Source: Flammeovirgaceae bacterium UBA976 (lineage in GTDB: Bacteria; Bacteroidota; Bacteroidia; Cytophagales; Cyclobacteriaceae). Taken from it: a DNA stretch of 64,000 bases. Below, in pieces: positions 28,540 through 37,996 of the stretch (the first letter of the stretch is position 1; every line of letters starts with the position of its first letter). The notes below the pieces were generated by a model, which had not been told where the DNA came from, searched no databases, and saw nothing but the letters and a program-made list of their open reading frames with translations. The position numbers were made by a program, and so were the translations under genes. The DNA lies in contig DBBU01000054.1 of assembly GCA_002292365.1 (NCBI GenBank), positions 30,562-94,561 of the forward strand, read 5' to 3'.

Positions 28540-31500
28540 ATGATCATGTTTAGAAAATTTTTATTCATTTTCTTATTTATATCTATACCTTTTTTGTCTG
28601 GTGCACAATTGAGAATAAATGAATTTATGGCCTCTAATCTAAGTGGTATTGAAGATCCTATGTTGGGTCAAACTGGTGATTGGATTGAGCTATATAACGC
28701 AGGAACAACGCCTCTTAATTTGTCTGGTTATTATCTTACAGATAACTTAAATAAACCAGATAAATGGTCATTGCCAGCAGGTACCGTGATTGAGGCAGGT
28801 AGCTATTTATTGTTTTGGGCTGATGGGGAAGCCGTTGCTGATCATACCAATTTTAAACTTTCTGCCAGCGGAGAATCCATAGGCGTTTTCAACGCTGAAC
28901 TTGATGTCGTTGATTCCATTACTTATCCGAAACAGCGATCAGATATTTCTTACGGTAGGAATGATGAAGAATGGGTATTCTTTGAAATTCCAACGCCCGG
29001 AGCCCAAAATGAAGCCATCTTTTATTCGGATTATGTAATGAGTGTACCTTCTTTCTCAAAGCCGGGAGGCCTCATGGAGGGTGCCCAATCGATCGAATTA
29101 AGTACAGATTTTGGAGGAGATATTAGATATACCCTTGATGGATCATGGCCTGATGACAGTTCATTCCTTTATTCAGCGCCTATCTCTTTTCAAGAAAACA
29201 CGATTATCAGGGCAGCCATCTTTAAGGTCAATCAGCTTCCAGGACCAGTGCAAACACATTCTTATTTTGTAGATCCAGAATTCTATGAAAATGAGTTACC
29301 TATCATCTCAATAACAGGAGATCCAGACGATTTTTGGGATACATACAAGGGGATTTATGTACAAGATTTTAAGCCTGACTGGGAAATCCCCATCAATATT
29401 GAGTTTTTCGAGAATTTTGGAGAAGATCGGGCTTCTTTTAATGAATTGGCAGGAACTAAAATTAATGGATTGATGTCCTGGCAGCTACCTCAAAAAATGC
29501 TGGGCATCTATTTTAAAAATAAATATGGCATCAATAGTTTAGATTATCAACTCTTTAGAGATCGGTCACGCAATGAGTTTGAAAATTTCGCTTTGCGTGC
29601 AAGTGGGAGTGATTGGGGTCAGGCATTTTTACGTGATCCTTTAAGCGCTAGAATAGCTGAGGGCAATATGAAGCTTGCAAAAAGCGGTTATCGTCCTGTA
29701 ATTCTTACCATTAATGGGGAATATATGGGGATTCATAATATGAGATCTAAAATTAATAGTTCATTTATTTCACAAAAAATAGATCTTTCATATAATGAGT
29801 TCGATATGGTTGAGCATGGAGACTATGCTGAAGTGGGTGATTTAATTGCTTATAACCATTTATTGGAAGTTTTGAGTAAAGACCTTTCTGTTCAATCCAA
29901 TTTTGATCAAGTCGAAGACCTTGTCAATATTGAGAACTATGCTGATTATGTCATCATGCAGATGTTCTTGGTAAATATATCTTTTAATCACAATGTCATG
30001 GCATGGAAGCCCAAATCAAATGGGAAATGGGAATTTATTTTGGCAGATTTCGATCGTGGTTTTCAAAATCAACATTTTTTAATAGAATGGTTTATTGAAG
30101 AAAATAATCTACTAATAGATCGCATGCTCAAAAATGATGGATTTAAAACGTATTTTTTTAAAAGATTCGCAGATCATTTGTATACTACGTTTAATTCAGA
30201 GAGAATAAGTGAAATTGTGGCTAATTACAAGAAGGCCATTGACAAAGAAATGCCCAAACATATTGAAAAATGGAGGGGTACACGTTCTGATTATTACGGA
30301 GAGGCTTTGTCTTCCTATGAGATATGGATTAAAGAAGTAGAAGATTTAAACAAGTTTGTGGTTGAGAGAAGGGAGAACGTTTGGGCAGATTTTGAGAATT
30401 ATGGATTTAATGCCCGTATTGAATTAGGCATTGGTGTGTATCCGGAGGATGCTGGGCAAGTTACGCTAAACGGCTTGCCTGTAGAAACCAACGAAGCCCT
30501 TTCTCGATATCTCGAAAATGAAGCTTTTAATTTAGAAGCCACCTCCCAATTGGGTTTTGAATTTGTAGGATGGTCGCATACACCGGGGGGAGCCACTATC
30601 GATGTTAAAACTAATATTGAGGTGATTGCTAGAGAAAATGTCAATTATTATGCCGTGTTTGAGGCCAATGAAGTTTGTTTGATACCCTCATTGATAGACG
30701 GCACTACAGTGCTCAATAAAGAATGTAGTCCATACTTCATGAATACAGACGTATGGATAAAAGAAGCGGCTGTTTTGATGATTGAGCCGGGCGTGGAGAT
30801 ACGCATTGCAGAGGGTGTTAATTTCATCGTTAATGGAGCAATCATTGCCGAGGGAAATCAGGAAGAAGGGATTGTCTTTAAGGGCTTGGTAGATCAAGAG
30901 GCCTGGGGAGCTATTACTTTACTTAATTCTTCGGATACTTCTATTTTTAATTTTGTGACGATTAAAGATGCTTCTATAGGATCGATCCCTCCCCGAGACA
31001 AGGGAGCCTTGTCTTTATTTAAAGCCAATGCTAAGCTTAATCACTTCAACATTACCGAGGTTTATAACAATCCTATTTTTGCGCAGTATTCATGGGTCTC
31101 TTTGGACAATAGTATTTTACAATCTAAAATCACAGGTGATTTAATTAATGTTAAGTACGGTAATAGTTTTATTCAAAATACGACCTTTATAGGGAATTCG
31201 CAACCTGATACGGACGGTATTGACTACGATGCAATTAATGATGGAGAAATTAAGAATTGTCATTTTTATGATTTTATGGGATCTAATAGCGATGGTATTG
31301 ATATTGGAGAAGGCTGTAAAAACATTAAAATTGACAGCGTGATCATTTATAATATTACTGACAAAGGTATTTCTGTAGGTCAAAAGTCTAGCGTTTCCAT
31401 AAATCATGCTCTCATCTTTAATACAGGAATAGGAGTCGCGGTTAAGGATTCTAGCTGGGCGAGAATTGAAAATAGCACTTTTTACAATAACCGTCAGGGT

Positions 31501-32475
31501 GTGGCAAGTTATGAGAAAAATCCAGGTATAGGAGGAGGAAATATGGTAGTCAATCAGAGCATTATTTCTAATTCGGCAAATACACCTTTTTTGGTAGATG
31601 TATTTTCTACTTTAGTCATCAATAATAGTATTTCAGATACCGATGTAATGCCGGGTAATGATAACAGCCTAACCAATCCCCAATTTAAAGCTCCTGGAGA
31701 TCACGATTTTAGTTTGATGCCCAGCTCTCCTGCGCTGCTAGATAATCCAACGGATGATCGAATTGGGGCACCGAATTATGTGGTTGATGCGTTGAAGAAT
31801 ATTCTAATGGTACAAATCTATAACGATACTACAGGAATAGGTAAACCAGAATTTATTGCTTTATTTAATCCAAACTTGGTGCCAGTTGATTTGAATGGCT
31901 ATCAATTTACAGATGGTATAACACATATTATCCAGGAAGCTCCCTTGCTTGAACCTCAGGATACTATGTGGATTTCTGCACTTGAATCAGGGTTGTACTG
32001 GCCGAGCACAGTCAATGTCCAAGCTTGGTCGTCTGGTAAGTTGGCGGACAATGGGGAAAAAATTACTTTAGAAAATAGCTACGGTATCGTGATAGACCAT
32101 GTGAATTTAAGGTCTAACAACGGATGGCCTGTCTATGAAAATGAAAGAATATTATCTCTCAAAGAGGTGTCAATGGACAATCATATTGGGTCGAATTGGT
32201 ACTATATAGAAAATAAAGCGGAGGTCATAGCTGGTTTTTCTACAATTGGTATTTCTCATATATATCCAAATCCTGCCAGAGATTGGGTAGAAATCCTTTT
32301 AACATCATCTGAACCCATTAAAATCGTCATTTATTCATTAGATGGTGCAATAGTAGATGTCAAATTCACTCAGAAAGCTGATAAGGGTGAGGTACGCGTT
32401 CCGTTAACTGGATATCCAAAAGGACTCTTAATATTTCAAATAGGTAATGAATACCGCCGGATCATTCATCGTTAA
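28540..32475 (+). CDS. Giant secreted CotH/lamin-tail/beta-helix protein with T9SS signal
   Basis: About 1311 residues; ATGs at 28540 and 28546 precede a signal peptide ending SGAQ. Approximate domain order: lamin-tail domain (25-145), chitobiase-like beta-sandwich with YTLDGSWP (170-245), CotH kinase-like domain (250-590) with GEYMGIHNMR and FILADFDRGF, an InlB-type repeat with GFEFVGWSHTPGG (620-705), a right-handed parallel beta-helix (735-1040), a second lamin-tail domain (1090-1225) and a C-terminal type IX sorting domain beginning HIYPNPARDW. It should be exported to the cell surface or medium. CotH domains can phosphorylate proteins; whether this one does is unknown. Confidence 0.88.
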   Translation: MIMFRKFLFIFLFISIPFLSGAQLRINEFMASNLSGIEDPMLGQTGDWIELYNAGTTPLNLSGYYLTDNLNKPDKWSLPAGTVIEAGSYLLFWADGEAVADHTNFKLSASGESIGVFNAELDVVDSITYPKQRSDISYGRNDEEWVFFEIPTPGAQNEAIFYSDYVMSVPSFSKPGGLMEGAQSIELSTDFGGDIRYTLDGSWPDDSSFLYSAPISFQENTIIRAAIFKVNQLPGPVQTHSYFVDPEFYENELPIISITGDPDDFWDTYKGIYVQDFKPDWEIPINIEFFENFGEDRASFNELAGTKINGLMSWQLPQKMLGIYFKNKYGINSLDYQLFRDRSRNEFENFALRASGSDWGQAFLRDPLSARIAEGNMKLAKSGYRPVILTINGEYMGIHNMRSKINSSFISQKIDLSYNEFDMVEHGDYAEVGDLIAYNHLLEVLSKDLSVQSNFDQVEDLVNIENYADYVIMQMFLVNISFNHNVMAWKPKSNGKWEFILADFDRGFQNQHFLIEWFIEENNLLIDRMLKNDGFKTYFFKRFADHLYTTFNSERISEIVANYKKAIDKEMPKHIEKWRGTRSDYYGEALSSYEIWIKEVEDLNKFVVERRENVWADFENYGFNARIELGIGVYPEDAGQVTLNGLPVETNEALSRYLENEAFNLEATSQLGFEFVGWSHTPGGATIDVKTNIEVIARENVNYYAVFEANEVCLIPSLIDGTTVLNKECSPYFMNTDVWIKEAAVLMIEPGVEIRIAEGVNFIVNGAIIAEGNQEEGIVFKGLVDQEAWGAITLLNSSDTSIFNFVTIKDASIGSIPPRDKGALSLFKANAKLNHFNITEVYNNPIFAQYSWVSLDNSILQSKITGDLINVKYGNSFIQNTTFIGNSQPDTDGIDYDAINDGEIKNCHFYDFMGSNSDGIDIGEGCKNIKIDSVIIYNITDKGISVGQKSSVSINHALIFNTGIGVAVKDSSWARIENSTFYNNRQGVASYEKNPGIGGGNMVVNQSIISNSANTPFLVDVFSTLVINNSISDTDVMPGNDNSLTNPQFKAPGDHDFSLMPSSPALLDNPTDDRIGAPNYVVDALKNILMVQIYNDTTGIGKPEFIALFNPNLVPVDLNGYQFTDGITHIIQEAPLLEPQDTMWISALESGLYWPSTVNVQAWSSGKLADNGEKITLENSYGIVIDHVNLRSNNGWPVYENERILSLKEVSMDNHIGSNWYYIENKAEVIAGFSTIGISHIYPNPARDWVEILLTSSEPIKIVIYSLDGAIVDVKFTQKADKGEVRVPLTGYPKGLLIFQIGNEYRRIIHR

Positions 32476-32512
32476 TCCATAGTTTTTTTACCTTCTCATT
32501 TATCAATTAAAC

Positions 32513-32543
32513 TTGTATCTAATGGGAATCATGTTTACATTTG
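32513..32543 (+). promoter_or_regulatory. Consensus Bacteroidota promoter before murI
   Basis: TTG at 32513-32515 and TACATTTG at 32536-32543 are separated by 20 bases, a good match to the primary sigma consensus TTG-N19/20-TAnnTTTG. Transcription should begin near 32550, before the hairpin at 32576-32609. Confidence 0.6.
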
Positions 32544-32575
32544 ATAAAAATAAATTTCTAACTCTTTGCTTGCAT

Positions 32576-32609
32576 AAGAGGCCATTTTATAAGTGGCCTC
32601 TTTCTTTTT
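32576..32609 (+). terminator. Terminator-like hairpin 3 bases before the murI start
   Basis: AAGAGGCCA (32576-32584) and TGGCCTCTT (32594-32602) form a perfect 9-bp stem with a 9-base loop, followed by TCTTTTT. It may terminate the CotH transcript, but because a promoter lies upstream of it, it would also sit in the murI leader and could attenuate that gene. Confidence 0.75.
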
Positions 32610-32612
32610 AAA

Positions 32613-33452
32613 ATGAATGAAGCAGGACCTATTGGTGTTTTTGACTCGGGATATGGTGGTTTGACTGTCCTCAAAGAACTAGTCAAAAACCTTCCCAAAC
32701 ACGATTTTCTGTATCTTGGAGATAATGCGCGTGCCCCCTATGGACCGCGGTCTTTTGAGCGTATTTATGAATTCACCCTCGAAGGGGTAAAACATTTGTT
32801 TGATCAAGGTTGTTCTCTTGTTGTTTTAGCCTGTAATACAGCTTCTGCAGAGGCCTTAAGAACTATTCAGCAGAAAGACCTGCCATATTTGGGAGCCCAT
32901 AAAAGAGTATTGGGAGTTCTGCGGCCAACTACAGAAAGTGTTTTAGATTATACCCAAACGAAAGAGATTGGTATTTTAGGGACCCATGGAACGATTCGAT
33001 CTAAGTCTTACCTAATCGAAATTAAAAAATTCTTTCCGCAAATTCAAGTACATCAACAGGCCTGTCCCATGTGGGTACCCTTGGTTGAAAATGGAGAGTT
33101 ATTGGGTACAGGAGCAGCCTATTTTGTGGAAAAAGAAATTCAATCTTTATTACAAAATGGGCCAAGTATAGATGCTATTTTTCTTGCGTGCACCCATTAT
33201 CCGTTGCTGTATAATTTGATTCGTAGTAGAGTACCAGAACACATAAACATCTATGGTCAAGCTGAGATGGTGGGTCCAAAATTGGCAACTTATTTATCGA
33301 GGCATCCTGAAATGGACATAAAATGTCTCAAAAATAGCAAAGTGAGTTTTAGAACAACGGATGACCCTGAAAATTTTGAAAGTCATGCGCAATTATTTTA
33401 TGGTCAAACCCTTCATGCACAACGAGTAATTTTAGGCATTAAAGAAAGCTAA
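32613..33452 (+). CDS. murI: Glutamate racemase
   Basis: A 279-residue cofactor-independent racemase that makes D-glutamate for peptidoglycan. The two catalytic cysteines are Cys74 (LACNTAS) and Cys193 (LACTHYPLL); Asp11-Ser12 (FDSGYGG) and the substrate loop APYGPRS are also present. It is preceded within 3 bases by a terminator-like hairpin. The nuo cluster begins 124 bases downstream but has its own promoter-like box. Confidence 0.95.
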   Translation: MNEAGPIGVFDSGYGGLTVLKELVKNLPKHDFLYLGDNARAPYGPRSFERIYEFTLEGVKHLFDQGCSLVVLACNTASAEALRTIQQKDLPYLGAHKRVLGVLRPTTESVLDYTQTKEIGILGTHGTIRSKSYLIEIKKFFPQIQVHQQACPMWVPLVENGELLGTGAAYFVEKEIQSLLQNGPSIDAIFLACTHYPLLYNLIRSRVPEHINIYGQAEMVGPKLATYLSRHPEMDIKCLKNSKVSFRTTDDPENFESHAQLFYGQTLHAQRVILGIKES

Positions 33453-33546
33453 ATGATCCAAAGTAACCATTTTAATTGAAAATTATGCGGGCCGAACTAC
33501 TCCTTAATTATAGCCTAAATTTAATAAAATTTGATAGTCATAATGC

Positions 33547-33554
33547 TATCTTTG
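33547..33554 (+). promoter_or_regulatory. Candidate -7 box of the nuo cluster
   Basis: TATCTTTG fits TAnnTTTG and lies 22 bases before the nuoH GTG. The nearest TTG (33531-33533) is only 13 bases upstream, shorter than the usual spacing. Confidence 0.4.
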
Positions 33555-33576
33555 TAGTGAATTAAAAGGTTTCTCC

Positions 33577-34638
33577 GTGCATACTTTTTTATTTTATTTA
33601 CCTTTTTTGCTTTTTTTTGTTTTGGTGGCAGTATATGGTGAAAGAAAGATTGCAGCCTTTATTCAAAGCCGATTCGGTCCCATGGATGTGGGTCCGAAAG
33701 GAATATTTCAAACTTTGGCAGACCTTCTTAAAATGATTCAGAAGGAAGACATTGTCCCAAATGCAGCTGATAAACCTATCTTTTTATTAGGACCTATCCT
33801 TTTTTTTACTGTCATTTTTGCTGGTTTTTCGATGTTACCGTTAAATTCAAACATGGCTGGAGCGGCCATAGAATCAGGGGTTTTGCTACTCATGGCCGTG
33901 GTCTCATTGGATGTATTGGGTATTTTAATGGCAGGTTGGGGTTCTAATAATAAATTTTCTTTATTCGGGGCGGTTCGTGCCATCGCTCAGATCGTTTCAT
34001 TTGAGATTCCTTTGGGATTAAGTGTACTCTGCGTTGTCATGATTTGCCAGTCGATGGACCTGCAAGAGATCACTCGACAGCAGGGTCTTTATACGACAGA
34101 TCCCATATTTCTTTTTGGGTTGAAGGGTATGGGTATTGAAGTGACCCAAATGGGAGGACTACTATCTTGGAACGTAGTGAAGAGTCCACTTTTGTTGTTT
34201 AGCTTTTTAATATTTTTTATCGCTGGGTTGGCTGAGGCCAACCGGGCACCCTTTGATTTGCCTGAGTCTGAATCAGAATTGGTAGGCGGATATCATACCG
34301 AATATAGTGGATTCCGATGGGGTATATTTATGCTGGCAGAATATGGAATCATGCTTTTGATTTCCTTTTTAGCGGTAATTTTATTTTTTGGTGGTTGGAA
34401 TACACCTTTTTTTAATATGGGATCGTTTCAATGGGCACATTGGACGATGGGAAGCTATTGGGAAGTCTTTTGGTTACTTTTTAAAACTTATATATTGGTA
34501 TTCGTGCAAATGTGGATTCGTTGGACCTATCCTAGGTTGAGGGTTGACCAATTGATGACACTTTCGTGGAAATATTTAACCCCTTTTGGTTTACTATTGG
34601 TATTTTTATGTGGAATTTGGAAACTCATGATGCTTTGA
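33577..34638 (+). CDS. nuoH: NADH-quinone oxidoreductase subunit H
   Basis: A 353-residue membrane protein, the quinone-site subunit of complex I, with about eight transmembrane helices. Highly conserved loops are seen: ERKIAAFIQSRFGPMDVGPKG near residues 22-42 (tyrosine/arginine-rich entry to the quinone chamber) and the acidic AEANRAPFDLPESESELVGGYHTEYSG around 220-246. It starts with GTG and is the first gene of a seven-gene nuoHIJKLMN run. Confidence 0.96.
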   Translation: MHTFLFYLPFLLFFVLVAVYGERKIAAFIQSRFGPMDVGPKGIFQTLADLLKMIQKEDIVPNAADKPIFLLGPILFFTVIFAGFSMLPLNSNMAGAAIESGVLLLMAVVSLDVLGILMAGWGSNNKFSLFGAVRAIAQIVSFEIPLGLSVLCVVMICQSMDLQEITRQQGLYTTDPIFLFGLKGMGIEVTQMGGLLSWNVVKSPLLLFSFLIFFIAGLAEANRAPFDLPESESELVGGYHTEYSGFRWGIFMLAEYGIMLLISFLAVILFFGGWNTPFFNMGSFQWAHWTMGSYWEVFWLLFKTYILVFVQMWIRWTYPRLRVDQLMTLSWKYLTPFGLLLVFLCGIWKLMML

Positions 34639-35282
34639 TAAAATATTTCTCAAATATCACCCATTTTGTACAAACGCTGAGTAATGGTCTAAAGCTCACC
34701 TTAAAGCATTTATGGGAATCAAGGACAGAAAGAGATCCCATGGGTATTGCAGATGAAGATTATTTTTTAAAGGATAAAGGCATTGCTACTTTACAATATC
34801 CAAAAGAATCACTACCAGTACCTGATCATGGGCGCTACAAACTACACAATGAGATAGATGATTGTATTGTATGCGATTTATGTGTTAAAGTATGTCCCGT
34901 CAATTGCATTGAAATTGAGCCCATTAGGGCCACAGATATCATTGGTAAAACCTCAGATGGGACCAATAAAAGAATCCATGCAGCTAAATTTGATATCGAT
35001 ATGTCTAAGTGTTGTTTTTGTGGATTATGTACCACCGTTTGCCCAACTGAATGCTTAACGATGACAAAGTCGTATGATTTCAGCACTTTTGATCGTGCAG
35101 ACCATGTATACGAATTTGCTGAAATGACACCCCTCCAGATATTGGAAGCCAAACAAGCATTTGAAGAAAAGCAAAAAGCAAAGCCCACTGCTTCGGCCCA
35201 GTCTATGAAATCGAGTAGAGATAAAGTCGTTTTTAAACCTATAATGATAAAATCTAAATTACCTAAGAAAAAGGATGAATGA
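34635..35282 (+). CDS. nuoI: NADH-quinone oxidoreductase subunit I (8Fe ferredoxin)
   Basis: About 215 residues if translation starts at the TTG overlapping the nuoH stop (TTGA); in-frame ATGs at 34608 and 34566 lie inside nuoH and would add residues unlike other NuoI proteins. It carries two tetranuclear clusters, CIVCDLCVKVCPVNC and CCFCGLCTTVCPTEC, that pass electrons toward quinone. The C-terminal 40 residues are a lysine-rich extension. Overlaps nuoJ by 8 bases. Confidence 0.93.
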   Translation: MIKYFSNITHFVQTLSNGLKLTLKHLWESRTERDPMGIADEDYFLKDKGIATLQYPKESLPVPDHGRYKLHNEIDDCIVCDLCVKVCPVNCIEIEPIRATDIIGKTSDGTNKRIHAAKFDIDMSKCCFCGLCTTVCPTECLTMTKSYDFSTFDRADHVYEFAEMTPLQILEAKQAFEEKQKAKPTASAQSMKSSRDKVVFKPIMIKSKLPKKKDE

Positions 35283-35769
35283 GGTTGGGATGTATTTCTT
35301 TGGATTGTTGATTTTCTTATCAGGTTTGACTTTGATTTTCACAGAAAATCTTATTTATGCCGCTTTTTTGCTGGCTTTGTGTTTGTTGAGTATCGCGGGT
35401 TTTTATGTCATTTATAATGCAAGTTTTCTGGCGGTTATTCAAATATTAATTTATGCAGCTGGTATTTTGATTTTAATCGCTTTTGGTATTATGCTGACCA
35501 AAAGATCTCCTGAGGGTAAAGTCATTGTAGGATATCACTTGCTTTTTTTTGGATCTCTGGTCACATTGGGTATGGCCCTGCTCATTTATGCATTGGTGGG
35601 TAGTTCGACGATCGGACCCCATGAGATTATTCATACTACAGGTCAAGTAAGGGAGATTGGTATACGCTTTTTGACCCAGTATATTTTGGCATTTGAACTT
35701 ATCGCTTTTCTGTTGTTGGTCGTATTAGTAGGCGCTTCATATTTAGGTAAAAAATCGCAACATGCTTGA
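35275..35769 (+). CDS. nuoJ: NADH-quinone oxidoreductase subunit J
   Basis: A 164-residue protein with five hydrophobic helices, part of the proton-pumping membrane arm. The conserved third-helix region AVIQILIYAAGILILIAFGIML and the later helix with FELIAFLLLVVLVGA are characteristic. Its ends overlap nuoI and nuoK by 8 bases each, so the run is translationally coupled. Confidence 0.93.
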   Translation: MNEVGMYFFGLLIFLSGLTLIFTENLIYAAFLLALCLLSIAGFYVIYNASFLAVIQILIYAAGILILIAFGIMLTKRSPEGKVIVGYHLLFFGSLVTLGMALLIYALVGSSTIGPHEIIHTTGQVREIGIRFLTQYILAFELIAFLLLVVLVGASYLGKKSQHA

Positions 35770-36067
35770 TCCTATCATCTTTGGGTTGATGATAGGTGCT
35801 TTTTTGTTTTGCACGGGGATTTTGATTGTTATTATAAAGAAAAATGCCATTTTTGTCATGATAGGAATCGAACTCATGCTGAATGGAGCTAGTGTTAATC
35901 TCGTTGTATTTTCGAGTTCTGACCCCAATATTGAAGGGCAATTGATGGGAATTTTTGTGGTCGTATTGGCGGCGGCAGAATCTGTAGTTGCTTTAGCTAT
36001 TATGCTTAATATTTTTAGGCATTTTCAAACCTTGGATCTCAATTCATTAAAAAAACTGAAGCATTGA
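35762..36067 (+). CDS. nuoK: NADH-quinone oxidoreductase subunit K
   Basis: A 101-residue three-helix protein of the usual NuoK length. The key membrane glutamates are present in IGIELMLNGASVNLV (helix 2) and VLAAAESVVALAI (helix 3). It forms part of the first proton channel of complex I. Confidence 0.95.
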   Translation: MLDPIIFGLMIGAFLFCTGILIVIIKKNAIFVMIGIELMLNGASVNLVVFSSSDPNIEGQLMGIFVVVLAAAESVVALAIMLNIFRHFQTLDLNSLKKLKH

Positions 36068-36069
36068 TC

Positions 36070-37995
36070 ATGGAGGACTACCTATTGGCTCTTATGTTGT
36101 TGTTGCCTTTATTGGGTGGTATAATGGCCTATACTATTCCTTCGAAATCCGGAATTATTGCTAGTATTTTTTTATCATTAACTACTATTTTAGCAGGTTA
36201 CTATCTCAGTTTCGTTCAAGGGAGGCTTTGGATGTTTCAGTTTGAATGGTTGCCAGGATTTGTAATAGGTTTTGCTGTAGACAGATCCTCAGCAGTCCTT
36301 ATTTTACTGGTGAGTTTGATTTCTTTTTTAGTGCACCTCTTTTCAATATTTTATTTGTCAGGAGATGTCCATAAGAATCGTTATTATCTAAAATTAGGAT
36401 TTTTTACTTTTTCTATGTTGGGTCTCTTGATGTCGGACCACCTAATATTGCTCTTTATCTTTTGGGAACTGGTAGGCTTTTCATCTTATTTGTTGATTAT
36501 TTTTTGGTTCCAAGATGTTAAAAATGCGTTTGCTGGAAGGATTGCTTTTATGACTAACAGGATCGCAGATTTGATATTATTCATGGGTTTATTGATGCTT
36601 CTGGGATCTGGAAACGATGGTTTTATCTCCAGCCTGGGTCCATTGCCAGAGAATGATAGTAGCACAGCGATAGGCATTTGTTTATTGATTGGCGTCTTGG
36701 GTAAATCGGCTCAGTTCCCATTTTTCACTTGGCTGCCGCCCGCCATGGTGGCCCCTACGCCTATATCGGCCTTGATCCATGCCGCCACAATGGTAGCGGC
36801 AGGAGTATATTTATTGTTTCGCCTATTCATTGTATTTGATCCCTATTTATTGGACTGGATTGCTTCTTTGGGAATGATTACTTCCTTTTTGGGAGCATTG
36901 ATTGCCGCTTGTCAAACGGATATGAAGGCTGTATTGGCTTATTCTACTATTTCCCAGCTAGGTTATATGGTGGTGGGTATGGGAGTAGGTGCTTACGATA
37001 TGGCTTTATTTCACCTTTGGACGCATGCTTTTTTTAAGGCAGGTCTTTTTTTATGTGCAGGATCGGTAATACATTATTTACGTATCCAAGATCCTACAAC
37101 AGCACCCCAAGATATGCGCAGAATGGGTGGATTGAAAAGCTATTTACCGATCACATTCTGGTCCTATTTAGTTTGTATGATGGCCTTGTTAGGATTGCCT
37201 TTTTTCTCGGGATTTCTTTCGAAGGAAGGCATTATATTAGGGATATTTTCTTGGGCAATGCAAAGCGAAAATGGGCTGGCTTTCGCTCTTCCCATCACGG
37301 CTTTAGGGATATCTTTTCTTACAGCTTATTATATGGGCAAACAATTACTTTTGGTCTTTTTTGGTTCTTATCGAGGAGAAAAATCACTCAAAATGCTTCA
37401 AAAATCATGGACTGAAATCTTACCAATATCGGTTTTAGCCATCCTTTCATTAGGTGTTTTTTATCGTATTCATCCATTGGGTGGGGATTTGAATTTTCTA
37501 GAATATTGGTTGGGAACCCAACCCAAGGTAGAAGGAATTTGGGTGACGCCAATGATTGGATCTTCAATCCTATTGGTGTTATTAGGTTTGGGTTTTAGCT
37601 ATTGGACATATGGTAGGCAAGGGATGCGAAAAGTGAAATCATTTAATTCTTCAAGGTTGTCTATTTTTGTTCAAAACGGATTTTATTTAGATAAGTTCTA
37701 TATAGGGATACTGGTGCCTTCTTTCGATTGGCTGGCATTCAAGATTTCCAAGGTAGATACAGTTTTGATCAATCCTTTTTTTAATAAAATATCGGTTTCT
37801 ATAGTGGTGCTGAGTAAACTGGCAGATTTATTTGACAGACTCATAGTCGATGGATTGATTTCCTTAATAAAAAGCGTGGTGCAAATACTGGGATCAATGT
37901 TTACAAAATTTCATCCGGCGCGTGTTCAAATGCATTTTGTTTCTGCGATCATTGGATTAGTAATAATACTGGTTTGGTTAAAATTTGTCTTATAA
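36070..37995 (+). CDS. nuoL: NADH-quinone oxidoreductase subunit L
   Basis: About 641 residues from ATG 36070, with some sixteen membrane helices and the long lateral C-terminal helix; an antiporter-like proton-pumping subunit. The family core motif is seen as TWLPPAMVAPTPISALIHAA with the conserved lysine-containing helix before it (GKSAQFPF), and the helix 5 glutamate in FWELVGFSSYLLI. A TTG six bases upstream is an alternative start. Confidence 0.94.
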   Translation: MEDYLLALMLLLPLLGGIMAYTIPSKSGIIASIFLSLTTILAGYYLSFVQGRLWMFQFEWLPGFVIGFAVDRSSAVLILLVSLISFLVHLFSIFYLSGDVHKNRYYLKLGFFTFSMLGLLMSDHLILLFIFWELVGFSSYLLIIFWFQDVKNAFAGRIAFMTNRIADLILFMGLLMLLGSGNDGFISSLGPLPENDSSTAIGICLLIGVLGKSAQFPFFTWLPPAMVAPTPISALIHAATMVAAGVYLLFRLFIVFDPYLLDWIASLGMITSFLGALIAACQTDMKAVLAYSTISQLGYMVVGMGVGAYDMALFHLWTHAFFKAGLFLCAGSVIHYLRIQDPTTAPQDMRRMGGLKSYLPITFWSYLVCMMALLGLPFFSGFLSKEGIILGIFSWAMQSENGLAFALPITALGISFLTAYYMGKQLLLVFFGSYRGEKSLKMLQKSWTEILPISVLAILSLGVFYRIHPLGGDLNFLEYWLGTQPKVEGIWVTPMIGSSILLVLLGLGFSYWTYGRQGMRKVKSFNSSRLSIFVQNGFYLDKFYIGILVPSFDWLAFKISKVDTVLINPFFNKISVSIVVLSKLADLFDRLIVDGLISLIKSVVQILGSMFTKFHPARVQMHFVSAIIGLVIILVWLKFVL

Positions 37996-37996
37996 A

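Noticed and set aside
34835-35188. 117-codon antisense open frame inside nuoI
   Set aside because: It overlaps the two ferredoxin clusters of a well-conserved complex I gene; no independent coding evidence.
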